DNA from: JBQTKD01 sp052386455
GTDB taxonomy: Bacteria > Actinomycetota > Actinomycetes > Sporichthyales > Sporichthyaceae
Assembly: GCA_052386455.1 (NCBI GenBank)
Contig: JBQTKD010000048.1
Span: 1-40,353, forward strand
Reading direction: 5' to 3'
DNA length: 40,353 nucleotides
Shown: piece by piece, positions 15,343-24,199 of the stretch
Position numbering within the stretch: position 1 is the first letter of the stretch
Layout: each line of letters starts with the position of its first letter
The notes under the pieces: generated by a model
Databases searched by the model: none
What the model saw: only the letters and a program-made list of their open reading frames with translations
Told to the model about the DNA's origin: nothing
Made by a program: the position numbers and the translations under genes

Positions 15343-15546
15343 CTATGCGGAGACGACGGCCGTACGGTCGCTCGGGCGGTGCGAGGCGACAACCGCGCCC
15401 GAGGGAAGAATCTCTCCGTTGTCCTCGAAGAGGACGACCCCGTTGCACAGAAGGCTCCAGCCCTGCTCGGGGTGGAAGGCGATGGTGTGGGCGGCGTCGT
15501 GGTCCGGCGCGTCTGCAGCCGGACAGTTCGGCTCGTGCGGGCACAT
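15343..15546 (-). CDS. DUF5999 family protein
   Basis: A 67-residue protein typical of actinobacteria: MCPHEPNCPAAD (Cys2, His4, Cys8), then HPEQGWSLLCNGVVLFEDNGEILPSG. The Cys/His cluster suggests metal binding, but the function is unknown. The ATG at 15546 is preceded by AAGGAG with ideal spacing, so the longer upstream open frame is not used. It stands alone between the ParA-like gene and the SigK operon, on the same strand as both. Confidence 0.88.
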   Translation of the reverse strand: MCPHEPNCPAADAPDHDAAHTIAFHPEQGWSLLCNGVVLFEDNGEILPSGAVVASHRPSDRTAVVSA

Positions 15547-15742
15547 TGCGGTGTTCTCCTTAGTCGCCGTCATCGATGCGGCGTCGTTTTTCCCGTCCGT
15601 TCGATTATCGCAGTCATCGGTTGCATTGTTACCGGCGACAAGACCAACCGGAATGAAATTCATCCGGTCGGAGTAGTGCCGAACACAACAAATTCGCCAC
15701 GGTCGTCCTGCGCAACGGCGTGTCGACTCGAAAACCAAGGAG

Positions 15743-15770
15743 CCTCCGGCGGTCGACAGAGCGCCGGAGG
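15743..15770 (-). terminator. Terminator of the sigma/anti-sigma operon
   Basis: A 9-bp perfect stem (CCTCCGGCG with CGCCGGAGG, ten-base loop) lies 25 bases after the anti-sigma stop. Reading along the minus strand it is followed by a T-rich stretch (TTGGTTTT), as expected for an intrinsic terminator. Confidence 0.7.
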
Positions 15771-15794
15771 ACCCAGTGGTGTTGTCGGTTTCGC

Positions 15795-16517
15795 TCAGGC
15801 CTTCTTGAGGGTCATCGCCATGATGATCGGCGTGGTCGGCTGCATCGAGCCGCCCTTCGGCTCGTCGGTGAGTGCCAGCGTGCTGGCGTCACCGGGGCCT
15901 TCGATGAGCACCGGGTCGTGCTTGCCGTTGCTCGGGGTGAAGACGCCGGCCGAGCGCGGCCCGTCCGTACCTACCAGCCAGAGCTGGTAGGTACGGCCGG
16001 AACGTGTCGGCAGGCCGCGAGAGAGGAACTCGATGCGGTTGTTCGCCTTGGAGACTGCGGCAGCGGCGGTGGCGCCCGCGCCCGCAGCGGTGAACGTGCG
16101 GGCGTCCGGCGCGGTCAGCACGTCGTGCAACTCCGAGTTGGCCGACTTGAGGTCGCCGTTCTCGTCGGCAAGCTGGATCGCGTACGCGCCGAGCCCGATC
16201 GAGAAGACGGCCAGGCACGCCGCGGCGGTCATCGTGGCGCGGCGGAGCAGCGTCCGGCGGCCGGCGCGCTCGCCCAGGGCGACGACGACCGGTGCGAGCT
16301 GCCGGGTGTGCGCGATCTCGGCGAGTACCGCCGCGCGCATGGCGGGCGGGGCCGGTGCCGCGGCGGCGATGCCGAGCAGGGCAGTGGTCTCGAGCAGTTC
16401 GCGGACCTCGACCGTGCAGTGGTTGCACGACGCGAGGTGCTCCGTGAACTCCTCGCGCTCCCCGGCCTCGAGCGCCCCGGCGGCGTATGCCCCGGCGAGC
16501 AGGTGGATCTCACTCAT
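15795..16517 (-). CDS. rskA: Anti-sigma-K factor RskA family
   Basis: A 240-residue membrane protein. The cytoplasmic N-terminus carries a zinc-binding anti-sigma domain with H-x3-C-x2-C (His27, Cys31, Cys34; EHLASCNHC). One transmembrane helix (ATMTAAACLAVFSIGLGAYAIQL, about residues 93-115) leads to an extracytoplasmic RskA domain (RTYQLWLVGTDGPRSAGVF). It should hold the sigma factor at the membrane and release it after regulated proteolysis. Start and sigma stop overlap by four bases (ATGA). Confidence 0.92.
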   Translation of the reverse strand: MSEIHLLAGAYAAGALEAGEREEFTEHLASCNHCTVEVRELLETTALLGIAAAAPAPPAMRAAVLAEIAHTRQLAPVVVALGERAGRRTLLRRATMTAAACLAVFSIGLGAYAIQLADENGDLKSANSELHDVLTAPDARTFTAAGAGATAAAAVSKANNRIEFLSRGLPTRSGRTYQLWLVGTDGPRSAGVFTPSNGKHDPVLIEGPGDASTLALTDEPKGGSMQPTTPIIMAMTLKKA

Positions 16518-17119
16518 GCGGTCACCCCCAAGCAGTCGCGCAGCCGAATCAGGCCGTCGCGCATTCTGGTTTTCACCGTGCCGAGCGGCACGCCGAGCAT
16601 TTCGCCGACTTCGCGGTAGCTGTAGCCCCCGTAGTACGCGAGCTGAATCGACTCCCGTTGCAGGTCGGTCAGCGAATCGAGGCAGCGGCGAACCGCTTCG
16701 CGCTCCAACTGGATTTCCACGGTCTCGGAGACGTCGTCGTACTCCGGCTCCGCCGATCGTGCGCCGAGCCGCTTGATCCGGTCCGCCGCCGACTGCTCGG
16801 AGCGAACGCGGTCCACCGCTCGGCGGTGCGCCATGGTCATGATCCACGCCATCGCGCTGCCCTGGTTCTCGTCGAACCGGGCGGCGGACTTCCAGACGTT
16901 GACCAGGACTTCCTGGGCGACCTCTTCGGACTGCGCGGGATCGCGCAGCACCCGGCGGACGAGGCCGTACACGGGGCCGGAGACGCGGGTGTACACGGCC
17001 TCGAAGGCTGCCTGGTCCCCGCGCACCACGCGCCCCATCAGGTCCTCGAGGCGTTCCGGAGGCCCGACCTCCGGCGCGACGGCGCGCAGGCGCGTCGGGC
17101 TGTTCGCGGCTGCTGGCAT
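16514..17119 (-). CDS. sigK: ECF sigma factor, SigK-like
   Basis: A 201-residue extracytoplasmic-function sigma factor. Region 2 is visible as DQAAFEAVYTRVSGPVYGLVRRVLRD and SAMAWIMTMAHRRAVDRVRSE; region 4 as YYGGYSYREVGEMLGVPLGTVKTRMRDGL. Translational coupling to the RskA-type anti-sigma factor supports the SigK assignment. ATG 17119 (GAGAGG upstream) is preferred over TTG 17152. A perfect 12-bp palindrome, ACCCCCGGGGGT, lies about 50 bases upstream at 17168-17179 and may be a regulatory site. Confidence 0.9.
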   Translation of the reverse strand: MPAAANSPTRLRAVAPEVGPPERLEDLMGRVVRGDQAAFEAVYTRVSGPVYGLVRRVLRDPAQSEEVAQEVLVNVWKSAARFDENQGSAMAWIMTMAHRRAVDRVRSEQSAADRIKRLGARSAEPEYDDVSETVEIQLEREAVRRCLDSLTDLQRESIQLAYYGGYSYREVGEMLGVPLGTVKTRMRDGLIRLRDCLGVTA

Positions 17120-17277
17120 GCGGCGCGGCCTCTCGGAGTGGACTGAGTGCAACGCTACCGTCCGGTAACCCCCGGGGGTAGCGCAGCACGTTCATCGCGT
17201 ATTCGCCAACGTCCACGCAGAGGATTGGTCCCCGCCGTCCCGACCGCTCCATGATCGCGATCGGGATCGCGCAACGG

Positions 17278-18636
17278 CTAGGAAGGCTCCGGCAGTACCT
17301 CCGCCGCGACGGCCTGGACGGCCCCCGTCAGGTTGGCGACGAGAACCTTCAGATCCGCGCTCAGGGCGGCGGCCGTGACCTTTTTGTCCACCACCTTCGC
17401 GAGGAACGCCGCGACGGTCGCGCGCTGCGTGTCGAGGGTGGCGACCTCGCCGTCGGCCTTCTTGGTGCTGCCCGTGCGCACGGCCTCGGAGTAGTCCAGG
17501 AAGTTGTAGACGACCGCCCGCCACAGTTGCAGGAACTCGGCTTCCGTGCGGGGGTCGGCCGCGGGGCGGAGCCGGTCGGCGAGGGCACGGGAATTGTCGT
17601 CCAGGCCGAGCCGGGCGATCTGCGCCTGCCGACTGTTGGCCGCGCCGGTCTTGCGATGGGTGTACGACGCGAGCACCGTCGCCCCGGTCATCGCCACGTT
17701 CTCGGTCAGCAGGCGGGTCAGGTCCGCCCGCACGTCCGCGGCGCCGTCGCGGGCGTCGCCGTCCAAGTCGGCGGCTCGGGCCAGTCCCGCACCGAGGTTC
17801 TCGGCGAAGCCGACCATGGCCGAGTTCGCCTTCCGGAGCTGCTCCGGGCCGGTGCCGTCGTCGGAGGCGAGGCCGTTGATGGCGCTGGTGATGGCCTTGA
17901 GGTAGCCGTTGAGGTTGTTGCGCAGCAGCTTGGACTGGACCTGGCCCGACGCCGTCTTCTTGAGCGAGGAGGACGCCGCGTCGGCCCAGGTCTGCAGGTC
18001 GCGCCGGGCGTCGTCCTTCTCCGGCTCGATCTCCTCGCGGGCCGCGAGGGCGTACGCGGCGATGTCGTCGACGTGGGTTCGCCAGGCGACGAGGAAGTCC
18101 GGAGAGCGCCGCGCCGCGTTCGTGTCCGGCTCGGCCTCGGGGTCCGAGTTGGCCTCCGGCGTCGCCGCCGGGGCCGGGCTCTGTCCGACGCGGCCTCCGG
18201 CCGGGACGAGCTTGGCAAGGGCCTTGGAGTTGCGGTCCACCGCGGCGAACGCGGCCTTGGTCCGCTCGCTGTCCGGGCCGGTGTCCAGCACGCTGACGGC
18301 CGCCAGGCCCGCCAGATGGACGTGCAGGGTCAGCCGGTAGGTGAGCTTGGCCCGCAGCTCGGAGGCGGCCGACGCGACCTGGCCGCGTACGCCGCCCGCC
18401 GCGACGATCCCGGCCGCGAGCCGAGCCGCGGCTGCGGGAGCTTGGCTCGAGGCGTCGGCGATCGACTGGAACGCGCCGGTGTACGGCGTGGGCGGGATCA
18501 CGGCGGTGCTCTGCGGCTTCGCGGGCGTGGTCGGCTGCGGCCCCGGCACAGCCGTGCCGCCGCCTCCGCCGCACCCCGTGCTCGCGGCCATCACCGCCGC
18601 GAGGATCAACGCAGCCACGCTGCGGCGCCCTGCCAC
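17278..18636 (-). CDS. Lipoprotein with two copies of a helical domain
   Basis: A 452-residue predicted lipoprotein: signal peptide VAGRRSVAALILAAVMAASTGC with lipidated Cys22, then a Gly/Pro-rich linker. The mature part contains a tandem duplication. LRAKLTYRLTLHVHLAGLAAVSVL matches VRADLTRLLTENVAMTGATVLASY, RNSKALAKL matches DNSRALADRL, and PDFLVAWRTHVDDIAAY matches AEFLQLWRAVVYNFLDY. Similar helical repeats occur in exported actinobacterial proteins of unknown function. GTG 18636 is chosen because AGGGAG lies five bases upstream and a proper signal peptide results. It ends about 160 bases from sigK, but a regulatory link is unproven. Confidence 0.8.
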   Translation of the reverse strand: MAGRRSVAALILAAVMAASTGCGGGGGTAVPGPQPTTPAKPQSTAVIPPTPYTGAFQSIADASSQAPAAAARLAAGIVAAGGVRGQVASAASELRAKLTYRLTLHVHLAGLAAVSVLDTGPDSERTKAAFAAVDRNSKALAKLVPAGGRVGQSPAPAATPEANSDPEAEPDTNAARRSPDFLVAWRTHVDDIAAYALAAREEIEPEKDDARRDLQTWADAASSSLKKTASGQVQSKLLRNNLNGYLKAITSAINGLASDDGTGPEQLRKANSAMVGFAENLGAGLARAADLDGDARDGAADVRADLTRLLTENVAMTGATVLASYTHRKTGAANSRQAQIARLGLDDNSRALADRLRPAADPRTEAEFLQLWRAVVYNFLDYSEAVRTGSTKKADGEVATLDTQRATVAAFLAKVVDKKVTAAALSADLKVLVANLTGAVQAVAAEVLPEPS

Positions 18637-18755
18637 CGTGCTCCCTGCCAAGCCCGACCTCCCTGAATCTCGCTCCGATCCTGCCCGTATCCTCAGCCGC
18701 ACGCGAAACCGGGCGGCACCGGCAGCGATTGCACGCGGGCGGAGGTCTTGCGGAA

Positions 18756-19454
18756 GTGGCGTTGCTCTACCGCGGCATGAAGCTCACCGTGGGGCCCGTG
18801 CTCAGCGCCGCGTACCGGCCGACGGTCGAGGGGCTGGAGCACGTCCCGACGACCGGACCGGCCATTCTGGCGGGCAACCACGTCTCGTTCTCCGACCACT
18901 TCTTCGTGCCGCTCGTGATCCGCCGCAAGGTCGTCTACCTGGCCAAGGCCGACTACTTCAACGGCAAGGGCGTCGCGGGGCGGCTCACAGCGGGGTTCTT
19001 CAACGCCGTTGGACAGAAGCCGGTGGACCGCTCCAGCGGCCGCGCGGGGCTGGCGGCAATTCAGACGGCCGTGGACGTGCTGGCCGAGGGCGACCTGCTG
19101 GGCATCTACCCCGAGGGCACGCGCTCCCCGGACGGGCGGCTGTATCGCGGCCGCGTCGGCGTGGCCCGGCTGTGGCTGCAGTCCGGAGCCCCGCTGGTGC
19201 CGTGTGCCGTCATCGGCACCGACGTCGTCCAGCCGCCGGGCCGGAAGGTTCCGCGCCTGGCACCCGTCACCGTCCGCTTCGGGCCCGCGCTGGACCTCGC
19301 CAAGTACGCCGACCGCAAGCGGGACGCCCTGCTCTTCCGCGAGATGACCGACGACATCATGAAGGCGATCCAGGAACTCAGCGGCCAAGAGTACGTGGAC
19401 GTCTACGCCACGACGGTCAAGGAGAACCTCGCGAACGGCAGCGCGGGCGTCTAG
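18756..19454 (+). CDS. PlsC-like 1-acylglycerol-3-phosphate acyltransferase family
   Basis: A 232-residue membrane-associated acyltransferase, expected to add the second acyl chain in phospholipid synthesis or to acylate another glycerolipid. The catalytic NHxxxxD motif is GNHVSFSDH, and the substrate-binding EGTR is IYPEGTRS. GTG 18756 follows GGAGG at 18741. It diverges from the lipoprotein gene and its stop shares CTAG with the convergent nitrate reductase gene. Confidence 0.9.
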   Translation: MALLYRGMKLTVGPVLSAAYRPTVEGLEHVPTTGPAILAGNHVSFSDHFFVPLVIRRKVVYLAKADYFNGKGVAGRLTAGFFNAVGQKPVDRSSGRAGLAAIQTAVDVLAEGDLLGIYPEGTRSPDGRLYRGRVGVARLWLQSGAPLVPCAVIGTDVVQPPGRKVPRLAPVTVRFGPALDLAKYADRKRDALLFREMTDDIMKAIQELSGQEYVDVYATTVKENLANGSAGV

Positions 19455-22400
19455 TAGACGTCGCGTAGGTACCTTCGGGCGCTTGCCAGGTTCGCCAGCC
19501 AGTCTTCGGCGCCGTCGCCCAGGCCGCCGTGCTCGCGGGCGATGTCCAGCAGGGCGTCGTTGACGTCCTTGGCCATGCGGGTGGCGTCGCCGCACACGTA
19601 GACGTGCGCACCGTCGTCGAGCCACCGCCACAGTTCGGCTCCCGAGTCGCGCATGAGGTCTTGGACGTAGACCTTCTGCCGCTGGTCCCGGGAGAAGGCG
19701 AGGGACAGGCGGGTCAGGAGGCCTTCGTCGCGCATCGACTCGAGTTCGTCGCGGTAGTAGTAGTCGGTCGCGGAGCGCTGCTCGCCGAAGAACAGCCAGT
19801 TGCGCCCGGTGTGCCCGAGGGCGCGGCGCTCCTGCAGGAAGCCGCGGAACGGGGCCACGCCGGTGCCCGGGCCGATCATGATCATCGGTGCGCTCGTCGC
19901 CTCGGGCGGGCGGAAGTGTGCGGACCGTTGCAGGAACACCCCGACGCTGCCGTGCGCACTGCGGTCGGCGAGGAACGTGCTGCACACGCCGTGGCGCACC
20001 TTGCCCGCGTGGGCGTACCGCACGGCCGAGACGGTCAGCGCCACGCGGGTGGGGGTGACCAGTGGGCTGCTGGAGATGGAGTACAGCCGTGGCGCGAGGC
20101 GGCGTAGGACCTCGAGCCACTCCACGGGCTCGGCGCGCACGGGGAACTCGACGAGCAGGTCCATCGCCTGGCGGCCCCACAGCCACTGGGACAGGCTCAA
20201 CGTGTTGTCCGGCCGCAGCAGTCGCGCGAGGTCGCGATGCCCCGGCTCGGACTTGTCGGTGCGCGCGGCGACGAAGCGCAGCAGTTCCGGCGTGATCCGC
20301 ACGATGTCGAGGTACTCCAGCGCAGCGGTGCGCAGCGTCATCGCCGGCAGGCCGGCCAGGCCCACGGGCGCGTCCGGCGCCAGGCCGGTGGCGGCCAGCC
20401 ACTCCTCGACGACCTTCGGGTCGTTGCGCGGCCAGACGCCGAGTGCGTCGCCGACGGAGTACGAACAATCCGAGGACAGTTCGAACTCGAAGGCGCGCAC
20501 GTCCTTGGCCGAACCCTCGCCCGTGAGCTGACGATTCGTCAGAAGCTGGGTGTGCAGGGGAGAACGCCGGGTGAACACCGCTGCGGTCTCGGTCTCCTCG
20601 GGGCCGTCGGGCCGATCCACCGCGACGGTGCTCGAGCCCGGAGCCAGCCGGGAGCGCAGTGCCGCGAGCCACGCGTCGGCCTGATCCAGGGCGTGGGGTT
20701 CGACGTCGAGTCGCTCGGCGAGCCGCGTGGCGCCGAGATCGGCGAGGCGGGCGTCGATGCGGCGGCCGTGGGCGCAGAAGTCGGCGTAGTTCGAGTCGCC
20801 GAAGGCGAGCACGGCGAACTCGGTGTGCGCGAGCTTCGGGGCGCCGGGTGCGGACAGCGCACGCCAGAAGTGTTGCCCGTTGTCGGGGGACTCGCCGTCG
20901 CCGTAGGTGCTGGTGACGACCAACAGCCGCGGCATGCCCGGCAGGGTCGCCACGTTGAGCGTGTCCATGCCGATCAACGTGGCGTCGACGCCGTCCGCGG
21001 TCAGCGTGCGATGAACCTGCGCCGCGAACTCCTCCGCCGTGCCCGTCTGCGAAGCCCAGGCGATCACGACCGGGGGAGCGCCGGCTCGGGGCGCGGCGAT
21101 CTGCGGTGCCGAGGGCCCGGCAGCCCGGCTGAACATGCCCGCAAGCATCCCGTCGACCCAGGCGCGGGCGCCGCCCGCGAACGGTGCCTCCTGCGGGAGC
21201 ACGGGGGTACCGTCGCGAACCGTCCCGGTCTGCGAGGTCAGCGCCCAGACGAGGCCGGCCAGGTACTGCCGCTGGACCGGGTCCAGGGCGGGAGGGGTGC
21301 CCGCGCCGAGCCCAAGGGCGGAGGCGAGACCGGCGGGTGGGGCGATCGCCGGCGCGACGCGCACCAGCTGCACTGCACAGACCTTGAGTTCTGGCTGGGC
21401 AGAGGCGGGATCGACGGCGTCGTTGGTGACGGCGTTGATCGCCAGGTTCTCGCCGCGGGCGTCGTTCCAGTGGATGGGTGCGAACACGTTGCCCGGCGCG
21501 ACGGCGTCGGTGATGCGCGCCGGGAGCACCGCGCGCCCCCGTCGCGAGACCACCTCGACGCCGTCCCCCTCGGCAGCGCCCAAGGCGGCGGCGTCGTCGG
21601 GATGGATTTCGAGAAAGGGCCCGGGGTCGATCCGGTTGAGCTTGGCGACCTTTCCCGTTTTCGTGCCGGTGTGCCACTGGCTCCCCACGCGGCCGGTGTT
21701 GAGCAGGAAGGGGAACTCGGCGTCCGGGACCTCGGCCGGCTCGAGGTGCGGCCGCGGGTGGAAGCGGGCGCGGCCCTCGGGCAGGGGGAACCAGAGGCGG
21801 GGCGTCGTGCCGTCGGCGCGGGTGCGCACCGGTCGGGTTGCGCCGTCGTTGACGTAGCGCAGCGGATGGCGGGAGGACTCGTCGCCCGCGGGTGCGGGCC
21901 ACTGCACCGGGCCCTGCTTGAGGCGGTCGTAGGTGATGCCACGCAGGTCGTAGTCGGTGTCCGGATGTGCGAAGGCCTGCAGCTCGGCGAACACCTCTTC
22001 TGCGCTCGTGTAGTCGAACGCCTTCTCGTGCCCCAGCGCCCTGGCGAATCTGGCGATGAGGTCCCAGTCCGGACGAGCCTCGCCCGGAGCATCGGCCAAC
22101 TCCTGAAGGAGCGTCACATTTCTTTCGGAGTTGACCATCACGCCGTCGGTCTCGGTCCACATCGCGGCCGGCAGGAGCACGTCGGCGTAGGCGTTGATCT
22201 CCGCGTCGGCGAAGGCCTCCTGCACGATCACGAGCTCGGCCGCCTCGAGCCCGGCGATCACCTGCGCGCGATTGCCAACCGAGACGACGGGGTTGGTGCA
22301 GATCACCCACAGGGCCTTGATCTGACCCGACGCCAGCTTGGCGAACAGGTCCACGGTCCCGGCACCGACGTCGGTGCGCAGGGTGCCGGGCGCCAAGTCC

Positions 22401-23509
22401 CAGAGGTTTTCGACGAACGCGCGATCGGCCGGGACCAGCACGCTGCGCTGGCCGGGCAGGCCGGGCCCCAGGTAGCCCATCTCACGGCCGCCCATGGCGT
22501 TCGGCTGCCCGGTCAGCGAGAACGGGCCGCTGCCGGGACGGCCGATGGTGCCGGTGGCCAGGTGCAGGTTGCAGATCGCGTTCGTGCTCCACGTGCCGTG
22601 GGTGCTCTGGTTCAGCCCCATCGTCCAGAGGGTCGTGAAGTTCTCGGCGCCCGCGAGGAGTTCGGCGGCGCGGCGCAGATCCGCCTCGGCCAGGCCCGTC
22701 GTTTCGGCGACGGCTGCGGGGGAGTAGTCGGCCAGGAACGCCGGCATCTCCGCCCACCCGTCCGTGCATTCGGCCACGAAGCCCTCGTCCACGCGCCCGG
22801 CCTCGAGCAGCAGGGCGAGGAGGCCGTTCAGCAACGCGACATCCGTCCCGGCCCGAACCCGCAGGAAAAGATCCGCCTTGGCGGCGGTGGCGGTGCGGCG
22901 CGGGTCGACGACGATCAGCTTCGCCCCGGCCCGGACGCGGTCCATCATCCGCAGAAAGAGAATGGGATGGCAGTCGGCCATGTTGGAGCCGATGACCAGG
23001 AACGCGTCGGCGTGGTCGAGGTCGTCGTAGGACCCGGGCGGACCGTCGGCGCCGAGGGACTGCTTGTAGCCGGTGGCCGCGCTCGCCATGCACAGCCGCG
23101 AGTTCGACTCGATGTTGTTGGTGCGCAGATAGCCCTTGGTCAGCTTGTTGGCCAGGTACTGCGCCTCGGTCGTCATCTGGCCGGAGACGTAGAGGGCGAC
23201 CGAGTCCGGGCCGTGTTCGGCGACGATCGCCGCCCACTTCGTCGCCGCAGCGACGATCGCCTCGTCCAACGGCGTCGACACGCGTTCGGCGTCTCGGCGC
23301 GTGCGCAGCTCGGCCCGTTCGACGCGTCCGGACGCCGTCGCGGCCTCCGCGCTGGTGGCGCCCTTGACGCACAGCCGCCCGCGGTTGGCGGGGTGCGCCC
23401 TGTCCCCGACGACGGACAGCACTCGGCGCCGGCCGTCCGGGCCGGGGCCGGACTCGACGAGCACGCCGCAGCCCACACCGCAGTAGGAGCAGACGCTGCG
23501 CACCGTCAC
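19451..23509 (-). CDS. Nitrate reductase / sulfite reductase-type flavoprotein fusion
   Basis: A 1352-residue fusion. Residues 1 to about 700 are an assimilatory molybdopterin nitrate reductase: [4Fe-4S] ligands Cys7, Cys10, Cys14, Cys47, and the likely Mo-ligating Cys in SNSRLCMAS. The molydopterin dinucleotide-binding domain follows (LNTGRVGSQWHTGTKTGK). From about residue 810 is a flavodoxin-like FMN domain (SQTGTAEEFA, STYGDGESPDN, FGDSNYADF). It is followed by a CysJ-type FAD/NADPH module (LYSISSSP, GPGTGVAPFRGF, VYVCGDATRMAKDV). One chain could thus move electrons from NADPH to nitrate. No nitrite reductase or nitrate transporter gene is nearby. GTG start without a clear ribosome-binding site. 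Confidence 0.92.
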   Translation of the reverse strand: MTVRSVCSYCGVGCGVLVESGPGPDGRRRVLSVVGDRAHPANRGRLCVKGATSAEAATASGRVERAELRTRRDAERVSTPLDEAIVAAATKWAAIVAEHGPDSVALYVSGQMTTEAQYLANKLTKGYLRTNNIESNSRLCMASAATGYKQSLGADGPPGSYDDLDHADAFLVIGSNMADCHPILFLRMMDRVRAGAKLIVVDPRRTATAAKADLFLRVRAGTDVALLNGLLALLLEAGRVDEGFVAECTDGWAEMPAFLADYSPAAVAETTGLAEADLRRAAELLAGAENFTTLWTMGLNQSTHGTWSTNAICNLHLATGTIGRPGSGPFSLTGQPNAMGGREMGYLGPGLPGQRSVLVPADRAFVENLWDLAPGTLRTDVGAGTVDLFAKLASGQIKALWVICTNPVVSVGNRAQVIAGLEAAELVIVQEAFADAEINAYADVLLPAAMWTETDGVMVNSERNVTLLQELADAPGEARPDWDLIARFARALGHEKAFDYTSAEEVFAELQAFAHPDTDYDLRGITYDRLKQGPVQWPAPAGDESSRHPLRYVNDGATRPVRTRADGTTPRLWFPLPEGRARFHPRPHLEPAEVPDAEFPFLLNTGRVGSQWHTGTKTGKVAKLNRIDPGPFLEIHPDDAAALGAAEGDGVEVVSRRGRAVLPARITDAVAPGNVFAPIHWNDARGENLAINAVTNDAVDPASAQPELKVCAVQLVRVAPAIAPPAGLASALGLGAGTPPALDPVQRQYLAGLVWALTSQTGTVRDGTPVLPQEAPFAGGARAWVDGMLAGMFSRAAGPSAPQIAAPRAGAPPVVIAWASQTGTAEEFAAQVHRTLTADGVDATLIGMDTLNVATLPGMPRLLVVTSTYGDGESPDNGQHFWRALSAPGAPKLAHTEFAVLAFGDSNYADFCAHGRRIDARLADLGATRLAERLDVEPHALDQADAWLAALRSRLAPGSSTVAVDRPDGPEETETAAVFTRRSPLHTQLLTNRQLTGEGSAKDVRAFEFELSSDCSYSVGDALGVWPRNDPKVVEEWLAATGLAPDAPVGLAGLPAMTLRTAALEYLDIVRITPELLRFVAARTDKSEPGHRDLARLLRPDNTLSLSQWLWGRQAMDLLVEFPVRAEPVEWLEVLRRLAPRLYSISSSPLVTPTRVALTVSAVRYAHAGKVRHGVCSTFLADRSAHGSVGVFLQRSAHFRPPEATSAPMIMIGPGTGVAPFRGFLQERRALGHTGRNWLFFGEQRSATDYYYRDELESMRDEGLLTRLSLAFSRDQRQKVYVQDLMRDSGAELWRWLDDGAHVYVCGDATRMAKDVNDALLDIAREHGGLGDGAEDWLANLASARRYLRDVY

Positions 23510-23551
23510 GGTGTCATTGAAGCGTCGCCAGATTTCGGGTTCGTTTCGGAC

Positions 23552-23568
23552 GTATCGTGCCGCGATAC
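23552..23568. promoter_or_regulatory. Small palindrome upstream of the nitrate reductase gene
   Basis: GTATCG and CGATAC arms separated by five bases lie 43 bases upstream of the nitrate reductase start, in the 70-base gap to the LURP-like gene. It could be an operator. The same arms occur in the HigA operator at 38918-38943, but with different spacing. Confidence 0.35.
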
Positions 23569-23579
23569 ATCGCTCGTTC

Positions 23580-24185
23580 TCAACGGGCCTGCAGCGCGTC
23601 CATGCCGACGACGGCCGCGAGCAGCAGGCGCCGATCGAGGATTCGCCCCACGTCGGGCGTGGCGTCGATGTCGTAGGTGTCGCGCAGTTTCATTTTCCGG
23701 CGGGTGTTCGTCGCCAGCACCTGCTCGCCGCGCTTGAAGTCGAAGTGGTACGGGATCGGCAACCAGTCGGAGAATCCGCCGACGTAGGGGACGAGGCCTA
23801 CGAGGCGTCGGAACAGCGCCACGCCCAGGCTGCGCTCCGCGGCCTGGCAGATCTCCTGGCCGTACACGTCGTGCAGGGCGTAGGTGGACCGGAAGATCGA
23901 GGCGCCGAACACCTTCGAGATCTGGCCGATGGGCGTGCCGTCGGCGGTGGTGATGTCGTACTTGGCGCGTGGGTCGAAGCGCTGGCGGGCCTTGATGCGC
24001 AGCAGCAGTTGGCGCTTGGAGGAGTCGGCGAAGAAGCCGATGTCCTCCTTGAACTTGAAGCGCTTCTGTTCGACGAAGCAGAACGGGGTCTGCTCGGCCT
24101 CGGGGATCGCGAACTCGTACTGGTTGATCCCCAGCCGGATGCGTTGACGGAGCACGAACCGGTCGTAGGCGTTCGGGTCGATCAT
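23580..24185 (-). CDS. LURP-one-related / tubby-like domain protein
   Basis: A 201-residue cytoplasmic protein with the LURP-one/tubby C-terminal beta-barrel pattern: FKFKEDIGFFADSSKRQLLLRIKARQRFDPRAKYDI and ADGTPIGQISKVFGASIFRSTYAL. These domains bind lipids or act as scaffolds in other systems; the bacterial role is unknown. A short hydrophobic C-terminus (LLLAAVVGMDAL) could touch the membrane. The start is ATG 24185 (GTG 24188 is equally possible; no strong ribosome-binding site). It lies 14 bases after the APC permease gene, probably one operon. Confidence 0.78.
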   Translation of the reverse strand: MIDPNAYDRFVLRQRIRLGINQYEFAIPEAEQTPFCFVEQKRFKFKEDIGFFADSSKRQLLLRIKARQRFDPRAKYDITTADGTPIGQISKVFGASIFRSTYALHDVYGQEICQAAERSLGVALFRRLVGLVPYVGGFSDWLPIPYHFDFKRGEQVLATNTRRKMKLRDTYDIDATPDVGRILDRRLLLAAVVGMDALQAR

Positions 24186-24199
24186 CACGTTCGGGAGTC

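Noticed and set aside
23520..23580. GlnR box upstream of the nitrate reductase gene
   Set aside because: GAAAC-like elements occur but the spacing does not fit the known GTnAC-N6-GAAAC pattern.
20237..23737. 1166-codon plus-strand open frame
   Set aside because: Antisense of the nitrate reductase fusion, which has all catalytic motifs; the open frame has none.
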